From Myxococcales bacterium (GTDB lineage: Bacteria > Myxococcota_A > UBA796 > GCA-2862545), in assembly GCA_019634415.1 (NCBI GenBank), contig JAHQVJ010000129.1, positions 91,499 through 155,498 of the forward strand: DNA of 64,000 nucleotides. The letters are read 5' to 3'. This document shows positions 26,080 through 34,168 of this stretch, piece by piece. Made by a program: the position numbers and the translations under genes. The notes below the pieces were generated by a model that was not told the DNA's origin, searched no databases, and worked only from the letters and a program-made list of their open reading frames with translations. Every line of letters begins with the position of its first letter. The first letter of the stretch is position 1.

Positions 26080-27527
26080 GCGAGGTGCTCACGGGCACCG
26101 TGATCGGGAACTACGAGGTCGGCGCGCCCATTGGTGACGGGGGTAGCTCCGTGGTCTACCGCGTGCGGCACACCACACTCGGCACGATCTTCGCCATGAA
26201 GGTGCTGCGAGGGGAGCTGTGCAACCTCGAGGACCGCATGCTGCAGGAGGGGAGGATGCAGGCCTCGCTGCGTCACCCCAACATCGTGGCCGTGACGGAC
26301 GTGCTCAACGTGGGGGGCAGGCCGGCGTTGGTACTGGAATACGTCGACGGACCGACCCTCAAGGGGTGGCTCGCCACCGCTCGCCCGAGCCTCGACGCAA
26401 TCGAGGACGTGTTTCGAGGGATCGTGGCGGGCGTGAGTCGGGTGCATGCCGAGGGGCTCGTGCATCGCGACCTCAAGCCGAGCAACGTGCTGCTCCAGAT
26501 CGACCCAGACGGGCACCCCATCGCCAAGTTGGTGGACTTCACCCTCGCGAAGGTCTTGGAGAAGCCCGGGATGACCCTGACGTCGGAGGCGGGAACGCTG
26601 GGCACGCCAGGGTACATGGCTCCGGAGCAGTTCGCCGATCCCAGCGGCGTCGACTGCCGTGCGGACATGTTCTCGCTGGGTTGCATTCTGTACGAGATGT
26701 GTACCGGGAGCCATCCGTTCCTGCGGGACAGCCTACATGCAACGGTGCACGCCAGCGCCAACGCGACCTACACTCCCCTCGACTCCATGGCGCCAGGGCT
26801 GCCCGCACGGCTCAAGCTGGCCATCGAGGGCTGCTTGGTGACGGATCCGGACCAGCGGATCCCGGACTGCCGTGCCTTGACCTACCTCCTCGACGGGCAT
26901 GCGCTCTCCGGCTTCGCCCACCGACCACCGTCGGAGCAGCCGCTCGAGCGCAACTGGCGCAGGCTGCGGTACCTCCTGGCCATCTCAGTCGGCGTGGCAC
27001 TGGGGTCGACGCTCTTTGGCACGCTGCTGGCGGTGATCGCGGCGGTTCGGGTGACGGGTCAGCGGCTGGCCGAGGTGGAGGCGCCGGCCGATGAGGTGCC
27101 ATCTGCCGAAGTGTCGTCGAGCTCGCTGGAAGAGGAAGGTACTCGGGACCTCGTGGTCGTCGAGCAGGTGCTCGAGCCGATGCCTCCCCAGGAGGTCGTC
27201 TCGGCGCCGATGCCCGCTCCCGCTTCCGCTCCCGCTCCGGCCGCCGTGCCCGAGCCGGTCCCTGCGCCCGTTCCCGAGCGGCCCCCCGTCGTGTCTCGGC
27301 CCTCGCCCACTGGGCGGGTGAGCACCACGGCGCAGGTCCATCAGATCTTCCTCGTCGGCCCGGACGGTCCCGTGTCCCTCGGAGACGTTCCGCCCGGACG
27401 CTATCGCATCATGGTGGCCTTCGACGCCGGGGACTCGGCGAGGGTCGCAGGATCCGTGGACGTGCGGCAGGGCAGCTGGGTGGCGCTGGAGTGCCAGCGT
27501 GCCTTCCAGATCTGCAGGGTTCTCTGA
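26076..27527 (+). CDS. Membrane Ser/Thr kinase K2 with PEGA-like periplasmic tail
   Basis: A 483-residue Hanks-type kinase. The kinase domain (~10-285) has glycine loop GDGGSSVV (third Gly replaced by Ser), Lys42 in AMKVL, HRDLKPSN (130-137) and VDFTLAK (153-159, where the normal DFG glycine is Thr). Catalytic Asp132 and metal-binding Asp154 remain, so activity is possible but may be altered. One transmembrane helix (~299-323) leads to a Pro/Ala-rich linker (~370-412) and a C-terminal PEGA-like beta domain (~421-483). The domain ends in a Cys-x7-Cys pattern (residues 472 and 480) two to four residues from the end, shared with K4. The ATG at 26076 overlaps the upstream stop. Confidence 0.87.
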   Translation: MSEVLTGTVIGNYEVGAPIGDGGSSVVYRVRHTTLGTIFAMKVLRGELCNLEDRMLQEGRMQASLRHPNIVAVTDVLNVGGRPALVLEYVDGPTLKGWLATARPSLDAIEDVFRGIVAGVSRVHAEGLVHRDLKPSNVLLQIDPDGHPIAKLVDFTLAKVLEKPGMTLTSEAGTLGTPGYMAPEQFADPSGVDCRADMFSLGCILYEMCTGSHPFLRDSLHATVHASANATYTPLDSMAPGLPARLKLAIEGCLVTDPDQRIPDCRALTYLLDGHALSGFAHRPPSEQPLERNWRRLRYLLAISVGVALGSTLFGTLLAVIAAVRVTGQRLAEVEAPADEVPSAEVSSSSLEEEGTRDLVVVEQVLEPMPPQEVVSAPMPAPASAPAPAAVPEPVPAPVPERPPVVSRPSPTGRVSTTAQVHQIFLVGPDGPVSLGDVPPGRYRIMVAFDAGDSARVAGSVDVRQGSWVALECQRAFQICRVL

Positions 27528-28630
27528 TGCGGTGGTCCCTGGTGCAGGCTTCGGTGCTCCTCGTCGTCGCTGGATGTCGTGAGCTGGGGGAGGTGGTGGG
27601 AGAGGGGGCTCGCCTGTGGACCACGACCGCGAACATCACCCTCGACGGCAAGAAGCAGGTGAGCCTTCCGGTGCGCGGAGACGAGGACAGTCTGTTGGTG
27701 ACCTTGGAGGTGCCTCCACCGAACCTCGTGCACGTGCGGAGCCTGTCCGATGCGGACGGTGAGGTGGTCTTCGACTACCGGCGCTGGTCACGCGCTCAGC
27801 TGAACCTGACGAACGCCGGGTTCCCGGCGCGTGTGGTGTCGCTGGGATGGCCCATCGTCGCGGACGACCCCGGTCTGCACTGGGGGGACTGGACGCTGGA
27901 GATCGGTCTGGTGGACGCCGATCTGCGGTTCACCGACGGCGACGTCCAGGTGTCGGCGCTGCTCACCGACGACGACGATCGGGAGTCTGGGACGTTGTCG
28001 GTGGCGTTCGTGTACACCGACGGACTCGAGCTCGACGACGACTTCGTGCAGGGCGTGCAGGCGGCGGTTCGAGTGTTCCGCGAGGTGTACCAGGCGCAGG
28101 GCATCGAGGTTCGGACCACGGTGCTGTCGCACACGGGGCAGCAGCTGGCCCCCCCGGTGCGAGAGGTGGAGCCCGCCTATGTGGGGATCGCCGCCAACAC
28201 GCCCTTCGACACCGTCCACGTGGTGTTCTCGGAGATCGTTCAGGGCGGCTTCGCGGGGATCGCCGGGGATTCCCCCGGTCCGCTGATCCCGACCACCCGC
28301 TCGGCGGTTCAGATCGGCGCCTGGCTCGCCATGGGCGTCGACGGCGTGTTCTCGGACCGCGAGGTGGCGGTGCTCGGAGAGACCATCGCGCACGAGGTGT
28401 CGCACTATCTGGGCTTGTTCCACCCCGTGGAGCTCGACTGGGTCACCTTCGACGCCCTGCCGGACACTCCGGCGTGCGACGACGCGGCGAGCTGCCTCGC
28501 GCAGGTGGGATCGAACCTGATGTACCCGTTGATCACCTGTGTCGACGACGGGTGCCCACCCCAGAACGAGCTGACTCCCGATCAACGAGCGGTGTTGCAG
28601 CGCTACGCGGGCGTCCGCGAGACGAAGTGA
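27527..28630 (+). CDS. Metzincin-like zinc metalloprotease lipoprotein
   Basis: A 367-residue predicted lipoprotein (lipobox VAGC, Cys17). The catalytic part has HEVSHYLGLFH at 289-299, the full metzincin zinc motif HExxHxxGxxH, and NLMYP at 330-334 fits the Met-turn. Three cysteines after the zinc site (CDDAASC and a later TCVDDGC) may stabilise the active-site cleft. The first ~140 residues look like a beta-sandwich and could position the enzyme at the cell surface. The ATG at 27527 overlaps the K2 stop by one base. Being co-transcribed with a receptor kinase suggests that it processes an envelope or extracellular protein. Pappalysin-like or archaemetzincin-like families are possible. Confidence 0.85.
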   Translation: MRWSLVQASVLLVVAGCRELGEVVGEGARLWTTTANITLDGKKQVSLPVRGDEDSLLVTLEVPPPNLVHVRSLSDADGEVVFDYRRWSRAQLNLTNAGFPARVVSLGWPIVADDPGLHWGDWTLEIGLVDADLRFTDGDVQVSALLTDDDDRESGTLSVAFVYTDGLELDDDFVQGVQAAVRVFREVYQAQGIEVRTTVLSHTGQQLAPPVREVEPAYVGIAANTPFDTVHVVFSEIVQGGFAGIAGDSPGPLIPTTRSAVQIGAWLAMGVDGVFSDREVAVLGETIAHEVSHYLGLFHPVELDWVTFDALPDTPACDDAASCLAQVGSNLMYPLITCVDDGCPPQNELTPDQRAVLQRYAGVRETK

Positions 28631-28636
28631 GGTGAC

Positions 28637-29407
28637 GTGATGATGACCTGGACCATCCTGGGTTGCTATGCGATCGGCGAGGGGCAGCATCGGCTTCGCG
28701 TCGAGGAGATCGTGGCGCAGCAGACGGACGACACCCTGACGGTGGTGGACGACTTCGAGCTGGGCGACAAGATCGCCACGGAGCTCAGGCTGCTGGCCCT
28801 CGTGGCCTGGAGCGCGGATCGAGGGACTGTGGTGGATCCCGTGATCTCTGGGGATCCGGGATTTCAGTCTGCCGTCGCGATCCGATTGTCCGAGACAAAC
28901 GGGTACCAAGTGGACGGGCGCTGGTGCAAGGTGACGATTCCCCTGGCGGGACAACATCAGTCGCCGACGGCCCTGGAGCGTGGCTTCGACTGGGGCCTGT
29001 CCCTGCCCGAGGGGCCCAAGCTGGGCACTTGGTCCAACTGTCTCGAGATGGGCTTCGATCCGGCACAGTTTCCCAATGGGGATCCGCTGACCCTGGCCGA
29101 CTCCGCCTGGGAGATCTACATGCGGGGCGGACCGCTCGATGCCGAGCTGGTGTCCCACCTCGAAGGGGTCGGAGCCTTCGACGGTGTGCTGGATACGGAG
29201 CACTTCGCCGGCGCTCGGCTCATCGGGCCCGAGAGGTTCGGCTCCTTCGACCACGAGAACTACTGGTTTGGCTACACCATGAACGAGTTCGGCGACACGG
29301 ACCTCGATCGACACGTGTCGTTCGACGAGGTCCTGGCTGGTCCGGGGCAGCTGGAGACGGGCTACTACGTGCTCGAGCAGACGATCTACTGGCTGCTGGA
29401 TCCGTAG
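28637..29407 (+). CDS. Unknown acidic exported protein of the K2 operon
   Basis: A 256-residue acidic protein. It starts at a GTG (28637) or one of two ATGs just after it, with GAGGTGA upstream. The N-terminus MTWTILGCY could be a very short lipoprotein signal (ILGC), but it lacks positive charges, so export is uncertain. The rest has no recognised domain. It is rich in Asp, Glu, Gly and aromatic residues, and NEFGDTDLDRHVSFDEV resembles an EF-hand-like calcium loop (D-x-D-x-D pattern is partial). It is the last gene of the operon and ends 36 nt before the convergent coiled-coil gene. Confidence 0.7.
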   Translation: MMMTWTILGCYAIGEGQHRLRVEEIVAQQTDDTLTVVDDFELGDKIATELRLLALVAWSADRGTVVDPVISGDPGFQSAVAIRLSETNGYQVDGRWCKVTIPLAGQHQSPTALERGFDWGLSLPEGPKLGTWSNCLEMGFDPAQFPNGDPLTLADSAWEIYMRGGPLDAELVSHLEGVGAFDGVLDTEHFAGARLIGPERFGSFDHENYWFGYTMNEFGDTDLDRHVSFDEVLAGPGQLETGYYVLEQTIYWLLDP

Positions 29408-29443
29408 CGTCGGGACTCGTGGAACACGCCGACACGAGGCCCG

Positions 29444-32400
29444 TCAGGTCTCCCTGATCGGAACGATCTCCACGCTGACGTCGGGCAGGGCTTCGACCAT
29501 CCTCGGATGGAACCTGCCGCCGGTGCGGCCGTCGTGGGCCACGGCCTCGCCCGCGATCCTCAGCCACACCTGGGCCTCCTCCGCTGCGCCGCGCGCGCCG
29601 CGCAGGGCTGCGCGAGCGAGCTCGCACGCGGCCAATGCGTCGGCGGGATTGCGGCTCGATCTGGCACGCTCGTGGGCCTCTGCAGCTCGGTGGGCGGCGT
29701 GGCGCGAGGCGCGCACCGCCAAGCGCGACTGCTGCAGCGGGATGGACACTGGCCGGCTGGTCGGGTGGGGGCCGAGGCTGTCGAGCAGCTGACGCAGGCC
29801 ACGGTTCGCCTCACGGGTGATCTCGGCGGCCTTGTCTGCAGAGCGCTTGGCGTCGGCACGAAGGGGCCCGAGCTGCTCGTGAGCCAGGCGGGCGCGACGA
29901 AGCAGCCGACGTAGCCTGTCGAGGGCCTTGCGCGCCCGCGCGGACGTCTGCATGGCTTGCTCACTCACCTCTCGCATGACCTCGACTGCCTGCTGGGCAG
30001 CCGAGGGGCTCTTGGCCAGCTGGGCTTGTCGGGACAGTCGACGGGCGCGGGTGGCGCCGTGCCGGATCTGATGGACCGAGTCCTGCAGGTCGTCCATCGC
30101 TGCGCGCGCGTTGGGGGAGCTGTGGGATCCCTCGGCCTCCTCACGGCCGGACTGCAGCCAAGAGGTGGCCTCCGAGGCAGCCCGCGCCACGGTTTGCAGC
30201 GGCTCGAGTCCGAGCTGGCTCGTCTGTGCCACGGCTCGCCTGTCGTGCTGGCTCTGCTTCAGCACTCGCCGTGCCACGGCTCGGGCCAGCGTGGTCATGT
30301 CGGTGGCAGCCCCACGGACCCGTGCCAGCTGACGCCGCCCGTGCTGGAGCAGGTGCTCCACACTCGCCAGCTCGTCGTCACCGCTCGCCTTCGACACGGC
30401 GTCTTGCAGCTCCCTGTGGGCTGCCTCGGCGACGTCGGAGATGCGGATCGCCTCGTCGGAGGAGGTGCGCATCTCCTCGGCGGAGGCGCCTCGCATGGCC
30501 TCCATGAGCTGCTGTGACGCTTCACGGAGCTCGACGAGGCCTCGCTCGCAGCGGGCCATGTCTGCGGCGATCTCGGTGCGCGCTCGCTCGAGCCGCTCGG
30601 TGTCCCCCGTGCGCGTCTGCTCGAGGCAGGAGGCGATCTGCTGCTCCACCTCGCGCTCCCAGCTGGTGGCTTGGGTGGCGAGGAACTCGAGGGCTTCGGC
30701 ATCGTCTTGCGCCATGGCCTTGGTCAGCTCGTCGAGTCGAGCCGCCACGTTGCGAGCGAGCCGCCGAAACCTGAGCTTGGCCACCTCGGAGTCCGAGCCC
30801 AGCACGGTGGATTCGGCCTCCGCCAGCGAGCCCTCCACAGACGTCAGGCGCGCCCTCACGGTGGCGCGAGCCTCCTCGACGCGTCGCCGTCGGGTCTCTT
30901 GCTGCTGCCGCTCGGCGTCCTGGCGCGCCTGCACGTGGCGCTCGATGGCCGCCATTCCCGCGCCCTCGACACGGATCACCGCACTCGCTGCTCGTGCGGC
31001 CTGCTCACGGAGTAGCTCGGCCTCCGACGCCATACGGCTGGCTTCCTCTGCCGCGCTCGTCTGCGCGGCGATCTGTCGGAGCTGCTGCAGCGAGCTGGCG
31101 ATGTGCTCCAGCTGATCCACCATGTCGGTCAGGGCGTTCTGTTCGGTCGTCGCGGCGGTGGCGGCGTCCCGCTCCCTCGCCTCGTCGCACAGCCGGCTGG
31201 CAGCATCTCGAGCGCTGCCCAGCTCGCTCTCGGCGGCCTGAGTGGCGACCTGGATGGCGATGACGGCGTCCGCTACCAGCTGTCGTTCGGCGTGGTGCTT
31301 GCCCACGGCCGTGGCGAGCTGCGCCAGCTGCTCGTCGAGCGCCACCCGCAGGGACGCGCAGCGGGCGAGCAGCGTCTGTCCGGTGGTCATCAGCTCCACG
31401 GCGGCGTCCTCGTCCAGCTGAGCCGCGCTGACCCGCGCCAGCTCTTCGGCGGCGTGGCCCTCGTCTCCAAGAGCGTCGACGAAGTGCTGCAGACGTTCGA
31501 GCTGTGCGTCGAGCTCGGGCGAGCCCTGTGCCACGTGCTGTCGTGCGTCTCGAAGCCCGTCGACGGCGAGTCCCTGCAGCTCCTCGATCCGCTGCCGAGC
31601 CTCCGCGGCGGTGCTCCGGGCTTGGCTCGAGGCCTCCTCGAGCCGGCTGGCGAGCTCGGCGGCATACCGCATCGTCCGGCGCGCCTCCGTGACGTCCTGT
31701 GCGATGCGCTCGAGGTGCGACGCGGCGTCCGCTGCGTGGGTGCGCGCGTGGCTGGGGTGGTCCTGCAGCGCGATGGAGGCGGCAGCCGAGTCTGCGTCGG
31801 CGGTGCGGAACTCTGCGGCCTCCAGCAGGGCCAGGGCTCGATCTCGCAGGCGCCGAGCGTCCACGTGGGTGGAGCGCTTCAGGGCCTCGGCCACCTGGCG
31901 GGTCTCCTCCCTCGCCTCCGCCACCAGGCTACGCGCCGTGCTGGCATGGGCGTTCGCCTCGCGGGCCACCCCCGCCACACAGGCGCGTCGTAGCTCCTCT
32001 CCCGCTCGCTCGGCCAAGGCGGGATCGGCCGCTCCCCATGCCTTGATGGCGGCCAAGCGGGCGCCTGCGGCCGCGCCCACCACCCGGCTGGCGGTGCCAC
32101 GGAGCTCGGGCATGCGCCTCCGGGCGGCCGCGGCGTGCACGGTGACTCGCACGGTGTGTACCAGGCCCTCGAGGTGACCCAGCGACGCCTCGGCTTGGCA
32201 CACTGACCGCTCCGCCTTGGCACGCTCGCCCTCGACGGTCTCGTCTGAGAGCTGCTCGGTCTGTGCGAGCAGCTCGCGCACCTCTGCCCGCGCTCGCTGT
32301 GTGGCACCGGTCGCCTCCACGAGGAGGGCCTCGGCCTCCTGCACCGACGACCCGGGGTCGGCGCCAGTGCCTTGCTGTCGCACCAGCAGTGCGATGCGCT

Positions 32401-33373
32401 CGGCGGCATCGGCCACCGCTCCTGTGCTCGACCGGGCTCGTGACACCAGCGCCTCGCAGGAAGCCACTCGGCCCATGGCGACTTGGCTGTCGGAGTGCTG
32501 CAGAGCGTCCTGGGCGAGTCGCATCGCGAAGGTCGCCGCGGACCGACAGGCCCTCAGCCCCTCTGCCGAGTCGTGGAGGGCTTCGTCGAGGGCTGCGTGT
32601 TGGCGCTGGGTCGCGAGGATCGTGCTGCGCTCGTGGGTGGCGCGTGCCTGGCGGAGGAGGAGGTTGACTTGGTGGAAGGCATGGCGCGCCTCTGCGGTGG
32701 TGCGCTCGACGGCCCGAGCCTCGATGGCCAGCGCCCTGTCCACGATGGCCTGGCACCTGTGGAGCGCCTCGACGGCGAGCCTGGCGGCGGCCTCGACTCC
32801 CTCGGGATGATGCTGGGTGGTGGCGCGCTCTGCCTCCCCCCGAGCCTCCTCGGCGGCCACTCGCGCGTGCTCCAGGGCCACCGCGCAGCCCCGGGCCGAC
32901 AGTCGACCCGAGCGTCGCTCGTCGTCCAGGGTGGTCACCAACGCCTCGGCTTCCTCCGCCGAGCGTATGGCTCGACTGGCGGCCGCGAGGCCCCGCCCCA
33001 ACGAGCCGTCCACCACGGTGGGATCCTGAGGCAGCGAGTGCTGCAGGTGCTCGTCCACCTCGGCCGTGGCCGCCTCGCAGCGCTCCCGAGCCGAGCGGAT
33101 CCACTCCCAGCTCCGACGAGCGGCGTCGAGATCGTGTTCGAGCATCAGCACGTTGGCGGCCCGCCGAGCCGACTCTGCGGCGACGCGCGCCAGCAGGGCA
33201 GAGCGACCGACCTCACGTAGGTTCTCGAGGGACACGGAACCCTGGCGCACTCGGCCTACGAGGGCTCGATTGACCTCGGTACAGTGGGTGGACATCTCCA
33301 GGCACCGCCGCGCCACCGTCAGCCCGGTGGCCTTCAGCTCCTGAAGCGAACTCTCAGATGACTGGGTCTGCAC
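29444..33373 (-). CDS. Giant Ala/Arg/Glu-rich helical (coiled-coil) protein, 1,309 residues
   Basis: A 1,309-residue protein built almost wholly from Ala, Arg, Glu, Gln, Ser and Leu in helix-favouring order, with very few Pro or aromatic residues over the first ~1,200. Short repeat-like units (E-A-x-R-x-A type) suggest multiple helical bundles or long coiled coils. No signal peptide, membrane helix or enzyme motif was seen. The C-terminus ends in a short Gly/Arg then Val/Ile-rich tail. GTG at 33373 follows the previous stop by 3 nt, so it belongs to the K3-K4 operon. By composition it might be a scaffold or an extended structural protein. Kinases upstream make it a candidate phosphorylation substrate. 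Confidence 0.8.
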   Translation of the reverse strand: MQTQSSESSLQELKATGLTVARRCLEMSTHCTEVNRALVGRVRQGSVSLENLREVGRSALLARVAAESARRAANVLMLEHDLDAARRSWEWIRSARERCEAATAEVDEHLQHSLPQDPTVVDGSLGRGLAAASRAIRSAEEAEALVTTLDDERRSGRLSARGCAVALEHARVAAEEARGEAERATTQHHPEGVEAAARLAVEALHRCQAIVDRALAIEARAVERTTAEARHAFHQVNLLLRQARATHERSTILATQRQHAALDEALHDSAEGLRACRSAATFAMRLAQDALQHSDSQVAMGRVASCEALVSRARSSTGAVADAAERIALLVRQQGTGADPGSSVQEAEALLVEATGATQRARAEVRELLAQTEQLSDETVEGERAKAERSVCQAEASLGHLEGLVHTVRVTVHAAAARRRMPELRGTASRVVGAAAGARLAAIKAWGAADPALAERAGEELRRACVAGVAREANAHASTARSLVAEAREETRQVAEALKRSTHVDARRLRDRALALLEAAEFRTADADSAAASIALQDHPSHARTHAADAASHLERIAQDVTEARRTMRYAAELASRLEEASSQARSTAAEARQRIEELQGLAVDGLRDARQHVAQGSPELDAQLERLQHFVDALGDEGHAAEELARVSAAQLDEDAAVELMTTGQTLLARCASLRVALDEQLAQLATAVGKHHAERQLVADAVIAIQVATQAAESELGSARDAASRLCDEARERDAATAATTEQNALTDMVDQLEHIASSLQQLRQIAAQTSAAEEASRMASEAELLREQAARAASAVIRVEGAGMAAIERHVQARQDAERQQQETRRRRVEEARATVRARLTSVEGSLAEAESTVLGSDSEVAKLRFRRLARNVAARLDELTKAMAQDDAEALEFLATQATSWEREVEQQIASCLEQTRTGDTERLERARTEIAADMARCERGLVELREASQQLMEAMRGASAEEMRTSSDEAIRISDVAEAAHRELQDAVSKASGDDELASVEHLLQHGRRQLARVRGAATDMTTLARAVARRVLKQSQHDRRAVAQTSQLGLEPLQTVARAASEATSWLQSGREEAEGSHSSPNARAAMDDLQDSVHQIRHGATRARRLSRQAQLAKSPSAAQQAVEVMREVSEQAMQTSARARKALDRLRRLLRRARLAHEQLGPLRADAKRSADKAAEITREANRGLRQLLDSLGPHPTSRPVSIPLQQSRLAVRASRHAAHRAAEAHERARSSRNPADALAACELARAALRGARGAAEEAQVWLRIAGEAVAHDGRTGGRFHPRMVEALPDVSVEIVPIRET

Positions 33374-33376
33374 GGA

Positions 33377-34168
33377 TCACCTACCCGTTGCGAGTCCCGC
33401 CGTCGTGAGCCCGAGCCCCACCGCAGCTGTGCCGATGCTGCCGATCACGAGTCCGTTCGTCCAGCGGTACAGCTGCCACGCGTCGGAGGGATCCTGTGCG
33501 AGCAGCGCCCGGTCGTACTCGCTGCGGGTCGCATAGCTGGCGCCGTAGGCGGCTGCCGCGAGCAGGTCCAGCGTCAGCCCGGTCACGAGCAGCGTTCGAC
33601 GGGTGCGGCGGGTGGTGCGACGGGCGCTGGGCGGCAGGTCCTCGGGGGTCCACACGTAGCGGGAGCCCATCACGGCTCCGGCTGCGGCCATGTGCTGCAG
33701 CACGAAGGGGCGATCCACCGGGAACACGGTGCTCCGTTGCCCATCTACGAGCAGCCAGCCGTCGACGGGCAGTGGCCATCCCTTGGCCAGGTCGTCCGGA
33801 GCAGGCGCGGCGTCGGCCGAGGCGAAGATCTCGTACAGCACGTGCCCCTCGGGAGCGAGGTCCGGGGGTAGCTCGAGGGCGGGGTCGGCGAGCTGGGCGG
33901 ACCAGAAGCATGCGGTGGCCGTCTGTCGCCGCTCGTTGAAGAAGGCATGCAGCCCCCGCACCATGTGCACCTGGGCACACAGGGCTGCAGAGAGCCGCTC
34001 GGGCTGGCATCGCAGGGAGCGATCCACACGTCCCACGGCGGCCTCGAACGCTCGTGCGTCCATCTGGCCGAAGGCATCCGAGGCTTGCGTGACCGCGTCG
34101 CTCAGACCTGTCTGACTGCACAGGTCCGAGCCGGCGTACGCCACGGTGAGGGTCAGCGCAACGTACAT
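33377..34168 (-). CDS. Secreted helical/PEGA-like membrane protein, paralog B
   Basis: A 263-residue paralog of the protein at 25303-26079. It has a signal peptide, then a helical region with two cysteines. A RGLHAFFNERRQTATACF segment, LELPPDLAPEGHVLYEI, and a beta-rich GWLLVDGQRSTVFPVDRP segment follow. A SRYVWTPEDLPP stretch is shared with paralog A (SGYVWPDMPP). Two C-terminal hydrophobic segments (~192-210, ~237-260) are probable membrane helices. The ATG at 34168 lies inside the last codons of K4 (16-nt overlap), so translation is coupled to that kinase. This repeats the kinase pairing seen at 25-27 kb, but in the opposite gene order. Confidence 0.77.
   Translation of the reverse strand: MYVALTLTVAYAGSDLCSQTGLSDAVTQASDAFGQMDARAFEAAVGRVDRSLRCQPERLSAALCAQVHMVRGLHAFFNERRQTATACFWSAQLADPALELPPDLAPEGHVLYEIFASADAAPAPDDLAKGWPLPVDGWLLVDGQRSTVFPVDRPFVLQHMAAAGAVMGSRYVWTPEDLPPSARRTTRRTRRTLLVTGLTLDLLAAAAYGASYATRSEYDRALLAQDPSDAWQLYRWTNGLVIGSIGTAAVGLGLTTAGLATGR

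Noticed and set aside
29408..29443. Intrinsic terminator between the convergent K2 and coiled-coil genes
   Set aside because: The 36-nt gap has no clear stem followed by a T-run.
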